Shown: one piece after another, positions 25,229 to 35,765 of the stretch | How the letters are laid out: every line of letters starts with the position of its first letter | Position numbering within the stretch: the first letter of the stretch is position 1 | Assembly: GCA_004352715.1 (NCBI GenBank) | Contig: SCFE01000111.1 | Span: 564,580 to 628,579, forward strand | Direction: 5' to 3' | Length of the DNA stretch: 64,000 nucleotides | Source: Hofstenia miamia | Taxonomy: Eukaryota; Xenacoelomorpha; Acoela | Program-made: the position numbers and the translations under genes | Notes under the pieces: model-generated | Told to the model about the DNA's origin: nothing | Database searches by the model: none | What the model saw: only the letters and a program-made list of their open reading frames with translations

Positions 25229-26773
25229 TTTATTATAGTTGCGTTGCTAGTATATGCGATTTATTAGCTGAATTATTTCACTGATCTGTATCAGCCGTCT
25301 TTATAATAAAGTTAAGAGGTTATCAGGCCAGAAGTTTCCAGTTACTATCTACAGTATAAATGGCGTAGGAATCATGCCTTAGTTTTCTGTAGTAAAATTT
25401 TACTGTTTATTTTAAATCAACGCGTTTCATTCGGCATAGTGATTGATTAAATATAGTAGCTGTTTTAGATATTATTTGATTTTAACCTCATATAAGCGAG
25501 TGGTATGTTGAAACATTTGTTCGTAATGTTTCATTCACTGCTCATCGCATTTTGTAATTGAAGACTTAAAATGTATTTTTCAATCGATATAAGTTTCGCT
25601 TGAGGTAATTTCGTGATTTATCTTTATCGACGATGATGCAGATTGAGTTTTGTTGGAAACCATAAAAACAAATCTTCCCAATCGCAATAGAAATAGAACG
25701 GCAGAAATGCTTTCATTGTTTCCGAAAAACGTAATTAGTTTTTTTGAATTACTCGTTTTTTCTCTTTTATTCTTTGCCTTTTGATAGTGACTATTGTAAT
25801 ATAACGTTAGCATCCTTTAAATAATGTTTTACTCACCTATTTCTTGTTTTTATGACCTGAATCGTGTTTCAAGTTTATTGCGGTAGAATGCAGCTAAAAG
25901 TAATTGACTTTTACTGTTTGTTTTAAAAGCATAGTTTACGCCAAATTCAAAGGTAACTTCATTCCACTACTAGAAATTACTGTGCTTGTTTTAGATTTTA
26001 GCCTTTACATCTTTGAACTAAAAATAGCGTTTCGTTTTCAATTTATTTTGATATTTTTTAAAAACGTTTCAATAGTTATTTTTTGCACACTTTTCAAAAT
26101 TGTTATTTTAAGGAATCTAAGCAATTGAATTAGTCGGCAATGCAAAACAAATAGACTCCACCATTCATTTGAATTAAATTTTTAATTCTGGTTTTCATTT
26201 AACTTTCACACTTTTATCTTACTCAGAGGTGGTTGTAGAAAATCAAATATATTTTTTGATTTATTATATCAATATCTGACTGAAATTAATCGATTGTGGG
26301 AGATTTGTCTTCAACTCTTAGCTAACCACTCAACTATTTACTGGAATTGACACCTTCATTGTTTTTAAAAAATAAATTTTGATAAGATACATATTTAATC
26401 AATGTAAAGGTTTTCTTTAAAAAAGTCATGTTAATGTATTTTTCAGCCTGACCTAGGAATTTAGAATCGAGCATCAGGATATTTGTTTGAATGTTCTAGG
26501 GAATCAACTATAATTATATTTCAATCTCAACGAGGAATTATATAAATCTCTGACTTCTTAGTAAAAAATGACATTATTTGCTCGTTGTGATACTTGTAAG
26601 TTAAAAACAAGAATCTGTTTCTTATTTGTTTATGTGTGACTATTTCATATTTAATTAATTTTCACAATTGAAGAAAGTAAATTCACTAGTAGACTACAAT
26701 CATAATTTAACTACTTACTAGAAATATCCATATTCCGGTCGATTTAATTGTTTTAAAAAGATAGGAGATGCAG
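25229..26773. repeat. Direct duplicate, outer copy, of 26,776-28,320
   Basis: This 1,545-bp stretch between single Ns at 25,228 and 26,774 repeats at 26,776-28,320, with at least one single-base difference (GTTGAAAC here, GTTGGAAC there, near 25,508 and 27,055). Ending at an N, it looks like an unmerged overlap of contig ends or two alleles. Small frames inside (77 codons minus, 74 codons plus) are duplicated with it and are not convincing genes. Confidence 0.85.
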
Positions 26774-26775
26774 NC

Positions 26776-28320
26776 TTTATTATAGTTGCGTTGCTAGTAT
26801 ATGCGATTTATTAGCTGAATTATTTCACTGATCTGTATCAGCCGTCTTTATAATAAAGTTAAGAGGTTATCAGGCCAGAAGTTTCCAGTTACTATCTACA
26901 GTATAAATGGCGTAGGAATCATGCCTTAGTTTTCTGTAGTAAAATTTTACTGTTTATTTTAAATCAACGCGTTTCATTCGGCATAGTGATTGATTAAATA
27001 TAGTAGCTGTTTTAGATATTATTTGATTTTAACCTCATATAAGCGAGTGGTATGTTGGAACATTTGTTCGTAATGTTTCATTCACTGCTCATCGCATTTT
27101 GTAATTGAAGACTTAAAATGTATTTTTCAATCGATATAAGTTTCGCTTGAGGTAATTTCGTGATTTATCTTTATCGACGATGATGCAGATTGAGTTTTGT
27201 TGGAAACCATAAAAACAAATCTTCCCAATCGCAATAGAAATAGAACGGCAGAAATGCTTTCATTGTTTCCGAAAAACGTAATTAGTTTTTTTGAATTACT
27301 CGTTTTTTCTCTTTTATTCTTTGCCTTTTGATAGTGACTATTGTAATATAACGTTAGCATCCTTTAAATAATGTTTTACTCACCTATTTCTTGTTTTTAT
27401 GACCTGAATCGTGTTTCAAGTTTATTGCGGTAGAATGCAGCTAAAAGTAATTGACTTTTACTGTTTGTTTTAAAAGCATAGTTTACGCCAAATTCAAAGG
27501 TAACTTCATTCCACTACTAGAAATTACTGTGCTTGTTTTAGATTTTAGCCTTTACATCTTTGAACTAAAAATAGCGTTTCGTTTTCAATTTATTTTGATA
27601 TTTTTTAAAAACGTTTCAATAGTTATTTTTTGCACACTTTTCAAAATTGTTATTTTAAGGAATCTAAGCAATTGAATTAGTCGGCAATGCAAAACAAATA
27701 GACTCCACCATTCATTTGAATTAAATTTTTAATTCTGGTTTTCATTTAACTTTCACACTTTTATCTTACTCAGAGGTGGTTGTAGAAAATCAAATATATT
27801 TTTTGATTTATTATATCAATATCTGACTGAAATTAATCGATTGTGGGAGATTTGTCTTCAACTCTTAGCTAACCACTCAACTATTTACTGGAATTGACAC
27901 CTTCATTGTTTTTAAAAAATAAATTTTGATAAGATACATATTTAATCAATGTAAAGGTTTTCTTTAAAAAAGTCATGTTAATGTATTTTTCAGCCTGACC
28001 TAGGAATTTAGAATCGAGCATCAGGATATTTGTTTGAATGTTCTAGGGAATCAACTATAATTATATTTCAATCTCAACGAGGAATTATATAAATCTCTGA
28101 CTTCTTAGTAAAAAATGACATTATTTGCTCGTTGTGATACTTGTAAGTTAAAAACAAGAATCTGTTTCTTATTTGTTTATGTGTGACTATTTCATATTTA
28201 ATTAATTTTCACAATTGAAGAAAGTAAATTCACTAGTAGACTACAATCATAATTTAACTACTTACTAGAAATATCCATATTCCGGTCGATTTAATTGTTT
28301 TAAAAAGATAGGAGATGCAG
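26776..28320. repeat. Direct duplicate, inner copy, of 25,229-26,773
   Basis: Second copy of the 1,545-bp unit. It continues without a break into 28,321 and the MAKDEIDREH exon. The donor side of that exon therefore appears twice, and the 3' 48 nt of the exon is also present just before the N at 26,774. Confidence 0.85.
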
Positions 28321-28469
28321 ACGTTGTAGCCGTTCATTGCACACATCTGAGTTCGAATGTCGAATGCTGGCCCTTGCATTTCCAGCACTTTCTGTTGGAA
28401 AGCATTGATGTTTTTGCAGAATATGAACAATCTTGAACTGTGCTCTCTATCTATTTCGTCTTTAGCCAT
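28266..28469 (-). CDS. Candidate exon with start codon, MAKDEIDREH (left copy)
   Basis: The minus strand opens at ATG (28,469) and runs 68 codons to a good donor (CTA|GTAAGT at 28,265). An in-frame TGA lies 13-15 nt upstream, so this ATG is the first possible start. The residues (MAKDEIDREHSSRLFIFC, then INAFQQKVLEMQGPAFDIRT) look like a soluble helical N terminus. The last dozen residues are less coding-like, so an earlier donor is possible. It lies on the same strand as the downstream 24,633 and 23,277 exons and may be the first coding exon of that gene. The family is not recognised. The right copy is 50,594-50,797. Confidence 0.45.
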
Positions 28470-28493
28470 TGTTCTTTGATTTCAAACGCTAAA

Positions 28494-28573
28494 TTAATTG
28501 AAATGTTCTGCTAGTAGCTTTTCGTCTCGTGTGATGGCGCTTTCCAATGCTGCAAATTCATCAGTCTTTCTTG
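28494..28573 (-). CDS. Short coding-like segment ending in stop (left copy)
   Basis: Minus strand, after an acceptor-like ATTTAAG, 25 codons with strong coding character (RKTDEFAALESAITRDEKLL, then AEHFN) end at TAA. It stops only about 100 nt before the MAKDEIDREH start. It may be the last exon of an upstream gene, or the two segments may once have been one frame. Too short to assign a family. The right copy is 50,490-50,569. Confidence 0.35.
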
Positions 28574-28751
28574 CTTAAATCTAAATTAATGAGCATGTAT
28601 ATATGTATTTTATATATTTTTCCCCTACTGCTGGAGACTAATTAATCAAAAAAATTAAATTTTTTCTTTTGCTTTTCCTCTTCAATAGTTTAATGAATTT
28701 CGTGGCAGGTTTAAAATAGTAAGTTAGTCATTTTCAATAAAGAATTATTTA

Positions 28752-30077
28752 CAGGGTGAACCTGAATTAACTGAACCTTTTAATATGCTGATAAAAGGAA
28801 AATTATGAACGCTAGAAAGTTGTTTTATTTAAAAGAACATTTTTATGGTAATATTGTATCCTGGTTTTGAATATAATATCTTTCAAATGATGGCCGCCAC
28901 GGTGGCCTTTACAAAACAGGGCTATTTTCTTCGTTGTTTTCATAACCTTCATTAGTGTTTCTGGCAAGCGTGCAGCTATTTCATGATAAATGCTGTTTTT
29001 AAGTTTTTGTAAATTAGTTGGATTTGTTACATACACTCGTGACTTGAGGTAGCCCCATAAGAAAAAGTCGCATGGGCCAAATCGGGAGAACGAGGAGTTA
29101 ATGAATGTTACCAAATCTTGAAATCAAACGATTTAAAAAGCAATCTCTTAACAATCCCATCGTTTCTCTTGCCGTATGTGTGGTGGCTCCATCCTGTTGA
29201 AACCACGCATGGTGAACATTTTGTCTCTCAAGTTCTGGAGTAAGAAACTCTCGTATCATCAAGCAGTACCTTTCAACAGTAACTGTTACAGTTGGGTTAT
29301 CATTTTCAAAAAAGTAAGGTCCATAGACTCGTAAACCTGATATTCCGCACCACACAGTAACACCAAGAGAATGCAGTGGTCTTTCTTGGATGTCGCGTGG
29401 ATTTTCAACACTACAAATTCTGGAATTATGTCTGTTTACATGATTAGTTAAGTGAAAGTGGACTTCGTTAGAGAAGATGATGTTTTTTATGAAAGTGGCA
29501 TCCTCGCAGAAACGAAAAATGGATTCGGAATATTCAAGACGTTGGCGATGATCATTAGACAATAACTGTGGAGTCAATTTAATTTTGTGTTGATTGAGAA
29601 ATGATTAATTGAGAAGCGCATTTAATTGTGGAGGCTTTTGGATTATCTGTAATGCTTACAGCAACTCTTTTGATTGCGTATTCAGTTCGAATTGAGTTTT
29701 TTCTTCCAGATCGTGGTTTGTCATTAACATTTCCGATATTCGTAAATTTTCGATAAAGAGATTTAATTGTTTTTTGAAAGACTGATTCTTATTTCGACAT
29801 GGATCCTGTAATCACGCTGAACTTCTGTTATTGACATCGTCCTTATGTAGGTTTGCAGAATTCTCGTTCTTCTTTTTTGCTGTAGTTATTCATGACGAAA
29901 ATTTAAGCCTTGATACTTAAACACAAATTTAGCAGACTGTATAGGACAATGTAACTCTGATACAATATACCATAAAAATGTTCTTCTTTAAAATAAAACA
30001 AGTTTCAACTTCCTAGCGTTCATAATTTTCCTTTTATTAGCATATTAAAAAGGGTTAGTTAATTCAGGTTCACCCTG
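28752..30077 (-). mobile_element. Complete Tc1/mariner-superfamily element, left copy
   Basis: A 1,326-bp element flanked by TA on both sides. Its terminal inverted repeats are long: about 70 nt of near-perfect match, starting CAGGGTGAACCTGAATTAAC at 28,752 and again on the other strand at 30,077. It carries one decayed transposase gene on the minus strand. Length, TA target and protein motifs place it in the IS630-Tc1-mariner superfamily with a mariner-like DD34D spacing. The same element sits at 48,986-50,311 in the right arm at the mirrored position, so insertion predates the inverted duplication, or both are the same molecule. Confidence 0.92.
28812..29893 (-). pseudogene. Mariner-like transposase, inactivated (left copy)
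   Basis: The transposase would cut and paste the element by binding the terminal repeats. Three broken frames cover it. A start and N-terminal helix-turn-helix region (about 29,893-29,580) has DKPRSGRKNSIRT and ITDNPKASTIK. A 159-residue core (29,098-29,577) has WFQQDGATTH, with the second catalytic Asp at core residue 129. A C-terminal frame (28,812-29,114) has FGPCDFFLWGYLK with the third Asp. The first catalytic Asp is replaced: the usual SDE box reads SNEVHF (Asn at core residue 37), 92 residues before the second. At least two frameshifts plus this change make it inactive. Confidence 0.88.
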
Positions 30078-30294
30078 TATTTTGGAATGAATTTACCATT
30101 CTATTATTTCATTATTTTATTTTTATTTTCCATAACATTTTAAAATTTGCTCACACCCTTGAATTTTTGACGTTAATGCAGATATATAAGTAATTTTATG
30201 GTATTATATTAATATCATTTGGCTTGTTTTTACAAGGAATTTTGAAATACTCTGGTGAATTATATACGTGTATCATATAATCGCANTTACAATG

Positions 30295-30297
<3 letters not shown>

Positions 30298-30330
<33 letters not shown>
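30298..30330. repeat. (TA)n microsatellite (left copy)
   Basis: A TA run about 14 nt longer than its mirror near 48,748-48,765. With the lone N at 30,286 it explains a 15-base shift in arm alignment. This is one of the few real length differences between the arms. Confidence 0.85.
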
Positions 30331-30334
<4 letters not shown>

Positions 30335-30354
30335 GTTTACGTTTCTGGTTTTAG

Positions 30355-30391
30355 CATACTCCTTTATTTGATGAATCATCTCAAGACAGCG
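30355..30391 (+). CDS. Candidate 37-nt coding exon (left copy)
   Basis: Bounded by TTTTAG and a strong GTAAGT donor. In the frame that joins correctly to the next exon it reads HTPLFDESSQDS plus one base. Another frame is also open, so the reading is inferred from phase agreement with 30,609. The mirror is 48,687-48,723, minus. Confidence 0.45.
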
Positions 30392-30608
30392 GTAAGTATG
30401 CTCAATGTGTTCATTTTTAAATACTGAAAGCAATTTTGACTTGCTAATTGAAATCTTCGTGTCTAGTACTGTTCTTTCTTTATTTTCATTTTAAAAATAT
30501 TTTTAATTTTTAAATATTTTAAATTTTTTACCACACTGTATTCTCGACAATGCTAATATGTTATGTATTGTTGTTTTGTCAACATTTGTAGATAGTTATT
30601 TAATTTAG

Positions 30609-30733
30609 TTGAAGCTAAGAAACTGAAGTATTCAAAACCCACCTCACAGTACAGTTCACCTTTAATCGCATCTTCCGAAAAGAAGGTTGCTGCCCCACCA
30701 CCGCCACCTCGGCCGTCTACAACTATTAAGTAA
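30609..30733 (+). CDS. Terminal Pro-rich coding exon (left copy)
   Basis: After an acceptor (TTTAATTTAG) the plus strand is open for 2 nt plus 40 codons to TAA. It reads EAKKLKYSKPTSQYSSPLI, then ASSEKKVAAPPPPPRPSTTI and a final Lys. The AAPPPPPRP run is a typical SH3- or WW-binding type of motif. The preceding exon (30,355-30,391) supplies the missing codon base, so both phases agree. It lies on the strand opposite to the MAKDEIDREH/CxCC exons, so it belongs to a different gene or an overlapping one. Upstream exons were not found. The mirror is 48,345-48,469, minus. Confidence 0.55.
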
Positions 30734-31378
30734 AACTCTTTATTTTAAAATTTCAGCTATGATTTTTCTCACAAGCAAGGGTTTGAGAAATTCCTTAATA
30801 CGATATTTTGGATACAAAAGTTTGGCGTGTTGTAGATGTTGTTGTAATATTGAACTTTTTAGGAATTTTTTTAATTTTTTTGTGATTTCTTGATAAAAAT
30901 TGCTTAACGCTTTTAACTCACAACTAATAAAGATATTCAGCATCAGAGAGCATCAGAGTATTGAAAATTGGCTCCTCTTTCCTTTTCGTTTTAAAACTGC
31001 TTCCGGTCACTGTTCCTCTGAGAATTCACAATCCTGAACGTTGACTGCAGAGAGCATACCTTAATAGGTTTGGGTGATCTGTCTGCATCCAATAAAACAA
31101 TTTAGATGCACTGTTGCTTCCATTTGCTTACGACTTCCTGGTTACTTGAAAATTAGAAATGGAGAAGATTTAAATCTTTTTACAAAATTGGAATTTTCAA
31201 TAGAAAATATGCGATCTTTACAAGAACTTCAGGCACACTAATACTCGTTTACAATACATTTTCAACACGTTCACCAATAGAATATATAATTATATTGTGG
31301 ACACTATGTAATCGTCCAACCGGTTAATTTCGGATACGAGTTGTGTATATTTTATAAACTATCTTGATTATAACCTTG

Positions 31379-31400
31379 ACCTACTAAATATTTAGTAGGT
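31379..31400. repeat. Perfect 22-bp palindrome
   Basis: Half-site ACCTACTAAAT followed by its exact reverse complement. It lies 29 nt left of the MITE-like element and may be part of a nested end. The mirror is 47,678-47,699. Confidence 0.8.
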
Positions 31401-31428
31401 AATGTTGCAACTACGCAGTGCATAGATG

Positions 31429-31720
31429 ATAGGTGGAAACGGGTCGGGTCAAGGTGTTTCATCAATCTGCAATTTATAAAAAGTATTTCTCCACTTGCAG
31501 ATTTTTTGTCACACAAAAAACTGTAAAATCAAAATACGAACGGCAAAACTACCTTTCCACATACCATACTTAAAAAGTATTTATTGAAAACTTGCAGTAA
31601 TTGGGTTCGCGCAACTTTCTATTTGTTTGTCGACCAGCTATCACATAGGGAAACCGGTTGAAGTCAACCTGTAGGTTTAGTGGGGTCAACAAAAAAGTAT
31701 TACAGGTCGGTTCCACCTAT
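31429..31720. mobile_element. MITE-like element, 292 bp (left copy)
   Basis: Perfect 10-bp terminal inverted repeats (ATAGGTGGAA) lie at 31,429-31,438 and 31,711-31,720, with imperfect extension into GGTCG words. There is no coding capacity. A related terminus is at 1-66. The superfamily is not assignable because no clear target duplication is visible. The mirror is 47,358-47,649. Confidence 0.6.
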
Positions 31721-34033
31721 GGTATATATGCATACTCAATTATTAAATGAACTATAGTAATTATCTAATGCATCTAACGACTAGAGCATAATAAATGTGC
31801 TTTTTTAAAAATTAACTCTTCGATTTGTTTCATGCATCGATTCCTGTCAGTGGATGATGGATTATTTTATAATTTCAATATTAAATTGTAAATGAATATC
31901 TTTTCTCTGATGCGATTTTAATTATTTAACGTCTTCCTAATGCTTTTGTTGACTATACCCGTTTAAGTTAAGTTAGTTTACCTGGCATTTGAGATTCGTA
32001 CTCGTACCTAGCGGGTTTGCTTTTCCAACCCTATGTACTTATATTTGCTAGGGATCGCTCAACATCAAATTTTTTTATAAGAAACTGAACGTTTTACTAA
32101 CGTTGTTAGTAAAAATCCAGAAATATCTTCCATGTTTCTCGAGTTCTATATCTATTTATTATAAAATGACCATTGAAATTCAACGATTGAATAGACCAAA
32201 AATTGTTTTGAATAGTCTATAGTACGAATTTATACGTTAAAAACAATCAATTATATTTTTCCATTTAATTTTTTAAGCTCGTCAATGTTTTTAGAATTCG
32301 TTAGTTTATTTAAGCTTATAAATAAGCATGAGTATCCAAATGTTTCAAATTTCTTTCAACATTATTCATTCAGGATCAAACATACATGATATTGCACACT
32401 TGGGATCAAAGCTGTGCATCCGACTTGGATTGCTAGGCCCTTACCGGAAGCTAACCGCACGACACCGGCTACGTCTGTGATTTTGAAATATAATTCAATT
32501 AAAAAATTGATGTAAAATGATACTTGAATTCATTTAAGAAATAATTTAAAACGATATCAGCAAATACAGTTGACATCTTCACTAGTTCTCATTAGCGGAG
32601 ATCGCAGTATTTCATTCGTTCTTTACTACGTTTTGTTAGTCAACGTTATAACCTGGATAAGTGTATCAGGTAAGTTATCAATTCACCATTGGACGGAACC
32701 AGAGTTGTAATGGTCACTGTCTAAGAATAAATACATAAACTGCTAAATTGCACAGGGTGCCCACAGTAATCAACAAGTTATAAAATTTATTGTGTGCAAA
32801 TTCTGTAATTGACAAAAATATTATTATTTTAGTTTGAGTAGTGAACGCATGCGTCTGGTACTTGGACGTTCAGTGGTTATCAACCCAATTGCGTATCATT
32901 TTCTGATAACTATTTTCAATTACTTTTAAATGATATTATCCATAATATGATACAATTATCATTTTTCATCCTTTTACGCACCACATCGCATAATGTTTGC
33001 ACTTATTGAATTATTGGACACGTAGTTTTGATCTAGTGTACTCCGTTTCCAAAATTTAATTCATGTTTTTTGGTTGAGTTGAATTCTTTTCTTTTGTCAA
33101 TTGCAATCAATGAAAATGATTTGAACTTCGTTTCATTTGATTTAAATTTATAATTAGTCTTTGTAAATGTTAAATGTTTTGCTTTAAATTTCAAATATTG
33201 TTGAGGAATCGAGTTTGGGAATTGTTTTAGTTTGTGTTAAATTGATCCCTTTTGGGAAATCGTGATGTTAACAAATGATGTGATTTATTCAAATCAACCT
33301 GCCAAAGTCTGCCGACAGATGTCAGGAGCTAATTTAATGCAGACAAAAGAATGAGAACAGTCAGAGAGAAGATTCCATTAAGTAGAACAATTGAATAATA
33401 TCTCTGATAATATACTCCTTGCACTTTTCATCCGTATATCCTGACATTTTGTTCAATTCTGAATTTTTTAGTTTATTAATGCCAATAAATATCGTTGTTT
33501 TTGAAGAAGAATTCTCTGGGTAATGGTTGATTTAGGATTTCTTCACTTTGTTTTGCTTTTTTCCTCATTTTGTGCATAGCACTGGAATAATTGATATGAT
33601 GAGGCCTTTATTCAATGTTCAATGTTAAACACTGCTTAAAACACCAACAAGCGAAATTATGTCAATCTTACCCAATGCTAGGCGTTGTTTTATGTCCAAA
33701 GAAATATCTTTTTGCAGTTTTTGTAGCCAAAATATTTATTAAATAATACTTCTAAAGTACTTGCATCATTCGTAACTAATTTTTGCATTGATCATAGGCT
33801 TTGTCTTCTAGCAAAATCAACTTGTTAGAGCTCTCCAATAAAGATTTGAAACTAACTGCATTCAAAAATTAATTACAATAATTGATAGAACATAAAAACA
33901 TTGACAAATTCGCATACAAATTAAACTCTTGTGAGTGGTGATATTTTGCTTCGGATCGTGTCAAGGCTTTTATAATTTCAGTCGAGTCAAATCGACTTGG
34001 ATTTCGAATCTCGGGTGGCGTCTAACCACATAG
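31721..34033. other. Non-coding stretch with a tRNA-like SINE head
   Basis: No supported protein gene. It contains the tRNA-like block at 32,390-32,475. A second block at about 33,981-34,035 shares GGTTAG and CCAAGTCG words with it when read on the minus strand. A CACAGGGTGCCC word at 32,752 resembles a transposon terminus but has no partner. Confidence 0.4.
32390..32475 (-). repeat. tRNA-like SINE head (left copy)
   Basis: Read on the minus strand it has GTCGTGCGGTTAG, like the box A/D-loop region of tRNA genes. About 40 nt later GCTTTGATCCC resembles box B (GGTTCGANNCC). It is GC richer than its surroundings. It does not fold into a clear functional cloverleaf, so a tRNA-derived SINE or tRNA relic is more likely than an active tRNA. 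The mirror is 46,603-46,688. Confidence 0.35.
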
Positions 34034-34840
34034 ACTCATTAAACTCATAAATGCAATCAGACCATTAAATTTTAGAAAGCTAATCCTGTCAGCTTTCAAT
34101 TGAAGAAAAGTGTAAACAACGTTACGAACTTCAGAGCTCCACCTGTGATAATGTTGTTTTAATATAGCATTTAATATTTACTAGAACGAAAATTTTAAAG
34201 ACAATTGAATGTTAATGTTGTCCTCTGCAGGGAGAGGATTCCAACGCAATATCTTTAAATTCTACCACTTGGATGTTAGTTACAATCATTCTTTAAGCCA
34301 TATTGCTCAATTATAATAGGCCAGAAAGAAATTTTTGTAGAATCTTCCATCATAAAATTATATATATATATACCTTTCCTTAATTATGCCAGCATGACAT
34401 ATGCTATTCAATATCAAATCAATACTCACAATGCCTNACTCATTAAACTCATAAATGCAATCAGACCATTAAATTTTAGAAAGCTAATCCTGTCAGCTTT
34501 CAATTGAAGAAAAGTGTAAACAACGTTACGAACTTCAGAGCTCCACCTGTGATAATGTTGTTTTAATATAGCATTTAATATTTACTAGAACGAAAATTTT
34601 AAAGACAATTGAATGTTAATGTTGTCCTCTGCAGGGAGAGGATTCCAACGCAATATCTTTAAATTCTACCACTTGGATGTTAGTTACAATCATTCTTTAA
34701 GCCATATTGCTCAATTATAATAGGCCAGAAAGAAATTTTTATAGAATCTTCCATCATAAAATTATATATATATATACCTTTCCTTAATTATGCCAGCATG
34801 ACATATGCTATTCAATATCAAATCAATACTCACAATGCCT
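34034..34840. repeat. 403-bp direct duplication around a single N (left arm)
   Basis: 34,034-34,436 is repeated as 34,438-34,840 on either side of an N at 34,437, with one visible base difference (TTTGTAGAATC against TTTATAGAATC). This is the pattern of two contigs whose overlapping ends were placed side by side. Confidence 0.85.
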
Positions 34841-35387
34841 TAACAAAATGTACAACCCATTTTCTGCATATTTATCAAAATACTACAAAGCTATTCTCCC
34901 ACATTATTTAATAGGGTTTTTGAATTAATCTCATACTTTTTCTATTAATAGCATAAGCTTAATACAAGGCAATGTTGTTGTGGGAGGTTGAGACAGAAAT
35001 AAATGCTCTCAGTATCGTTGTGAAATTGTCGATCTTAATTTCTTTGCGTATTTGATAATTAGTTGCAGCTTAACGTCATTAATTAGATCGCAGTATTGTG
35101 CCTTTTGAACGATGTAGGAAGCTTTTATTCTATAAGCGTACTTTCCACCCACGTCAATAATCTTCACCAAAAATTATGCTTTACATCTTATAAATGTCAC
35201 GTTAGCGTTGCATTACGAAATTAGCAGTACTAAATTTGTCTGTTGTAGTCAATATTTTCTTGTTTGCTGCTATAAATCTATCAGTGCTTAAACTATAATT
35301 TCGTACAATTTGTTTTCATGTTAAGCTGCGTATATTTTACGCTACCTCGCGGTAAAAAATGTTTCAAATTTTAGAGGCTGTTAGCCT
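34841..35387. other. Non-coding stretch
   Basis: No gene or recognisable repeat. The mirror is 43,654-44,200. Confidence 0.4.
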
Positions 35388-35765
35388 GTGGTGTCACTAA
35401 ATTTAAAGCCTGGTGCCCGGGTCTCAGACCCCCTCCCAATATTATGTATTAAATTGAGTATTCTAAATACGTTTTACTAAATATTTTATACCTGTATAAC
35501 TATTGGGCCTCCAAAGTTGTCTGAAATGTTTATTCAAGATATTTTTCTTAACTTTAGGCCCGAATAGTTTGCTTTATTTTTGTAATTACTTTGTTGTTTT
35601 GATGTATTGAGGCCTCAAAATGCTCCAAATTCCGAAATTGGGGCTCCCAATTCGTTTAAAATTGCTTTATAAACAAGCTTTATTTCTATTTTTCGAGTTT
35701 AAAAAATTTTATAGCTATTTCGACGCCGCGCGAGCGCACCCTCCGCACACTCTCAGTGACACCAC
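35388..35765. mobile_element. MITE-like element, 378 bp (left copy)
   Basis: Perfect 11-bp terminal inverted repeats GTGGTGTCACT lie at 35,388-35,398 and, inverted, 35,755-35,765. The interior has unusually GC-rich ends (GGTGCCCGGGTCTCAGACCC near the left, CGCCGCGCGAGCGCACCC near the right) and no coding frame. It is a non-autonomous DNA transposon by structure; the family is unknown. The mirror is 43,276-43,653. Confidence 0.6.

Noticed and set aside
32752-32790. CACAGGGTGCCC word as a transposon end
   Set aside because: No TA next to it and no matching inverted end within several kb.
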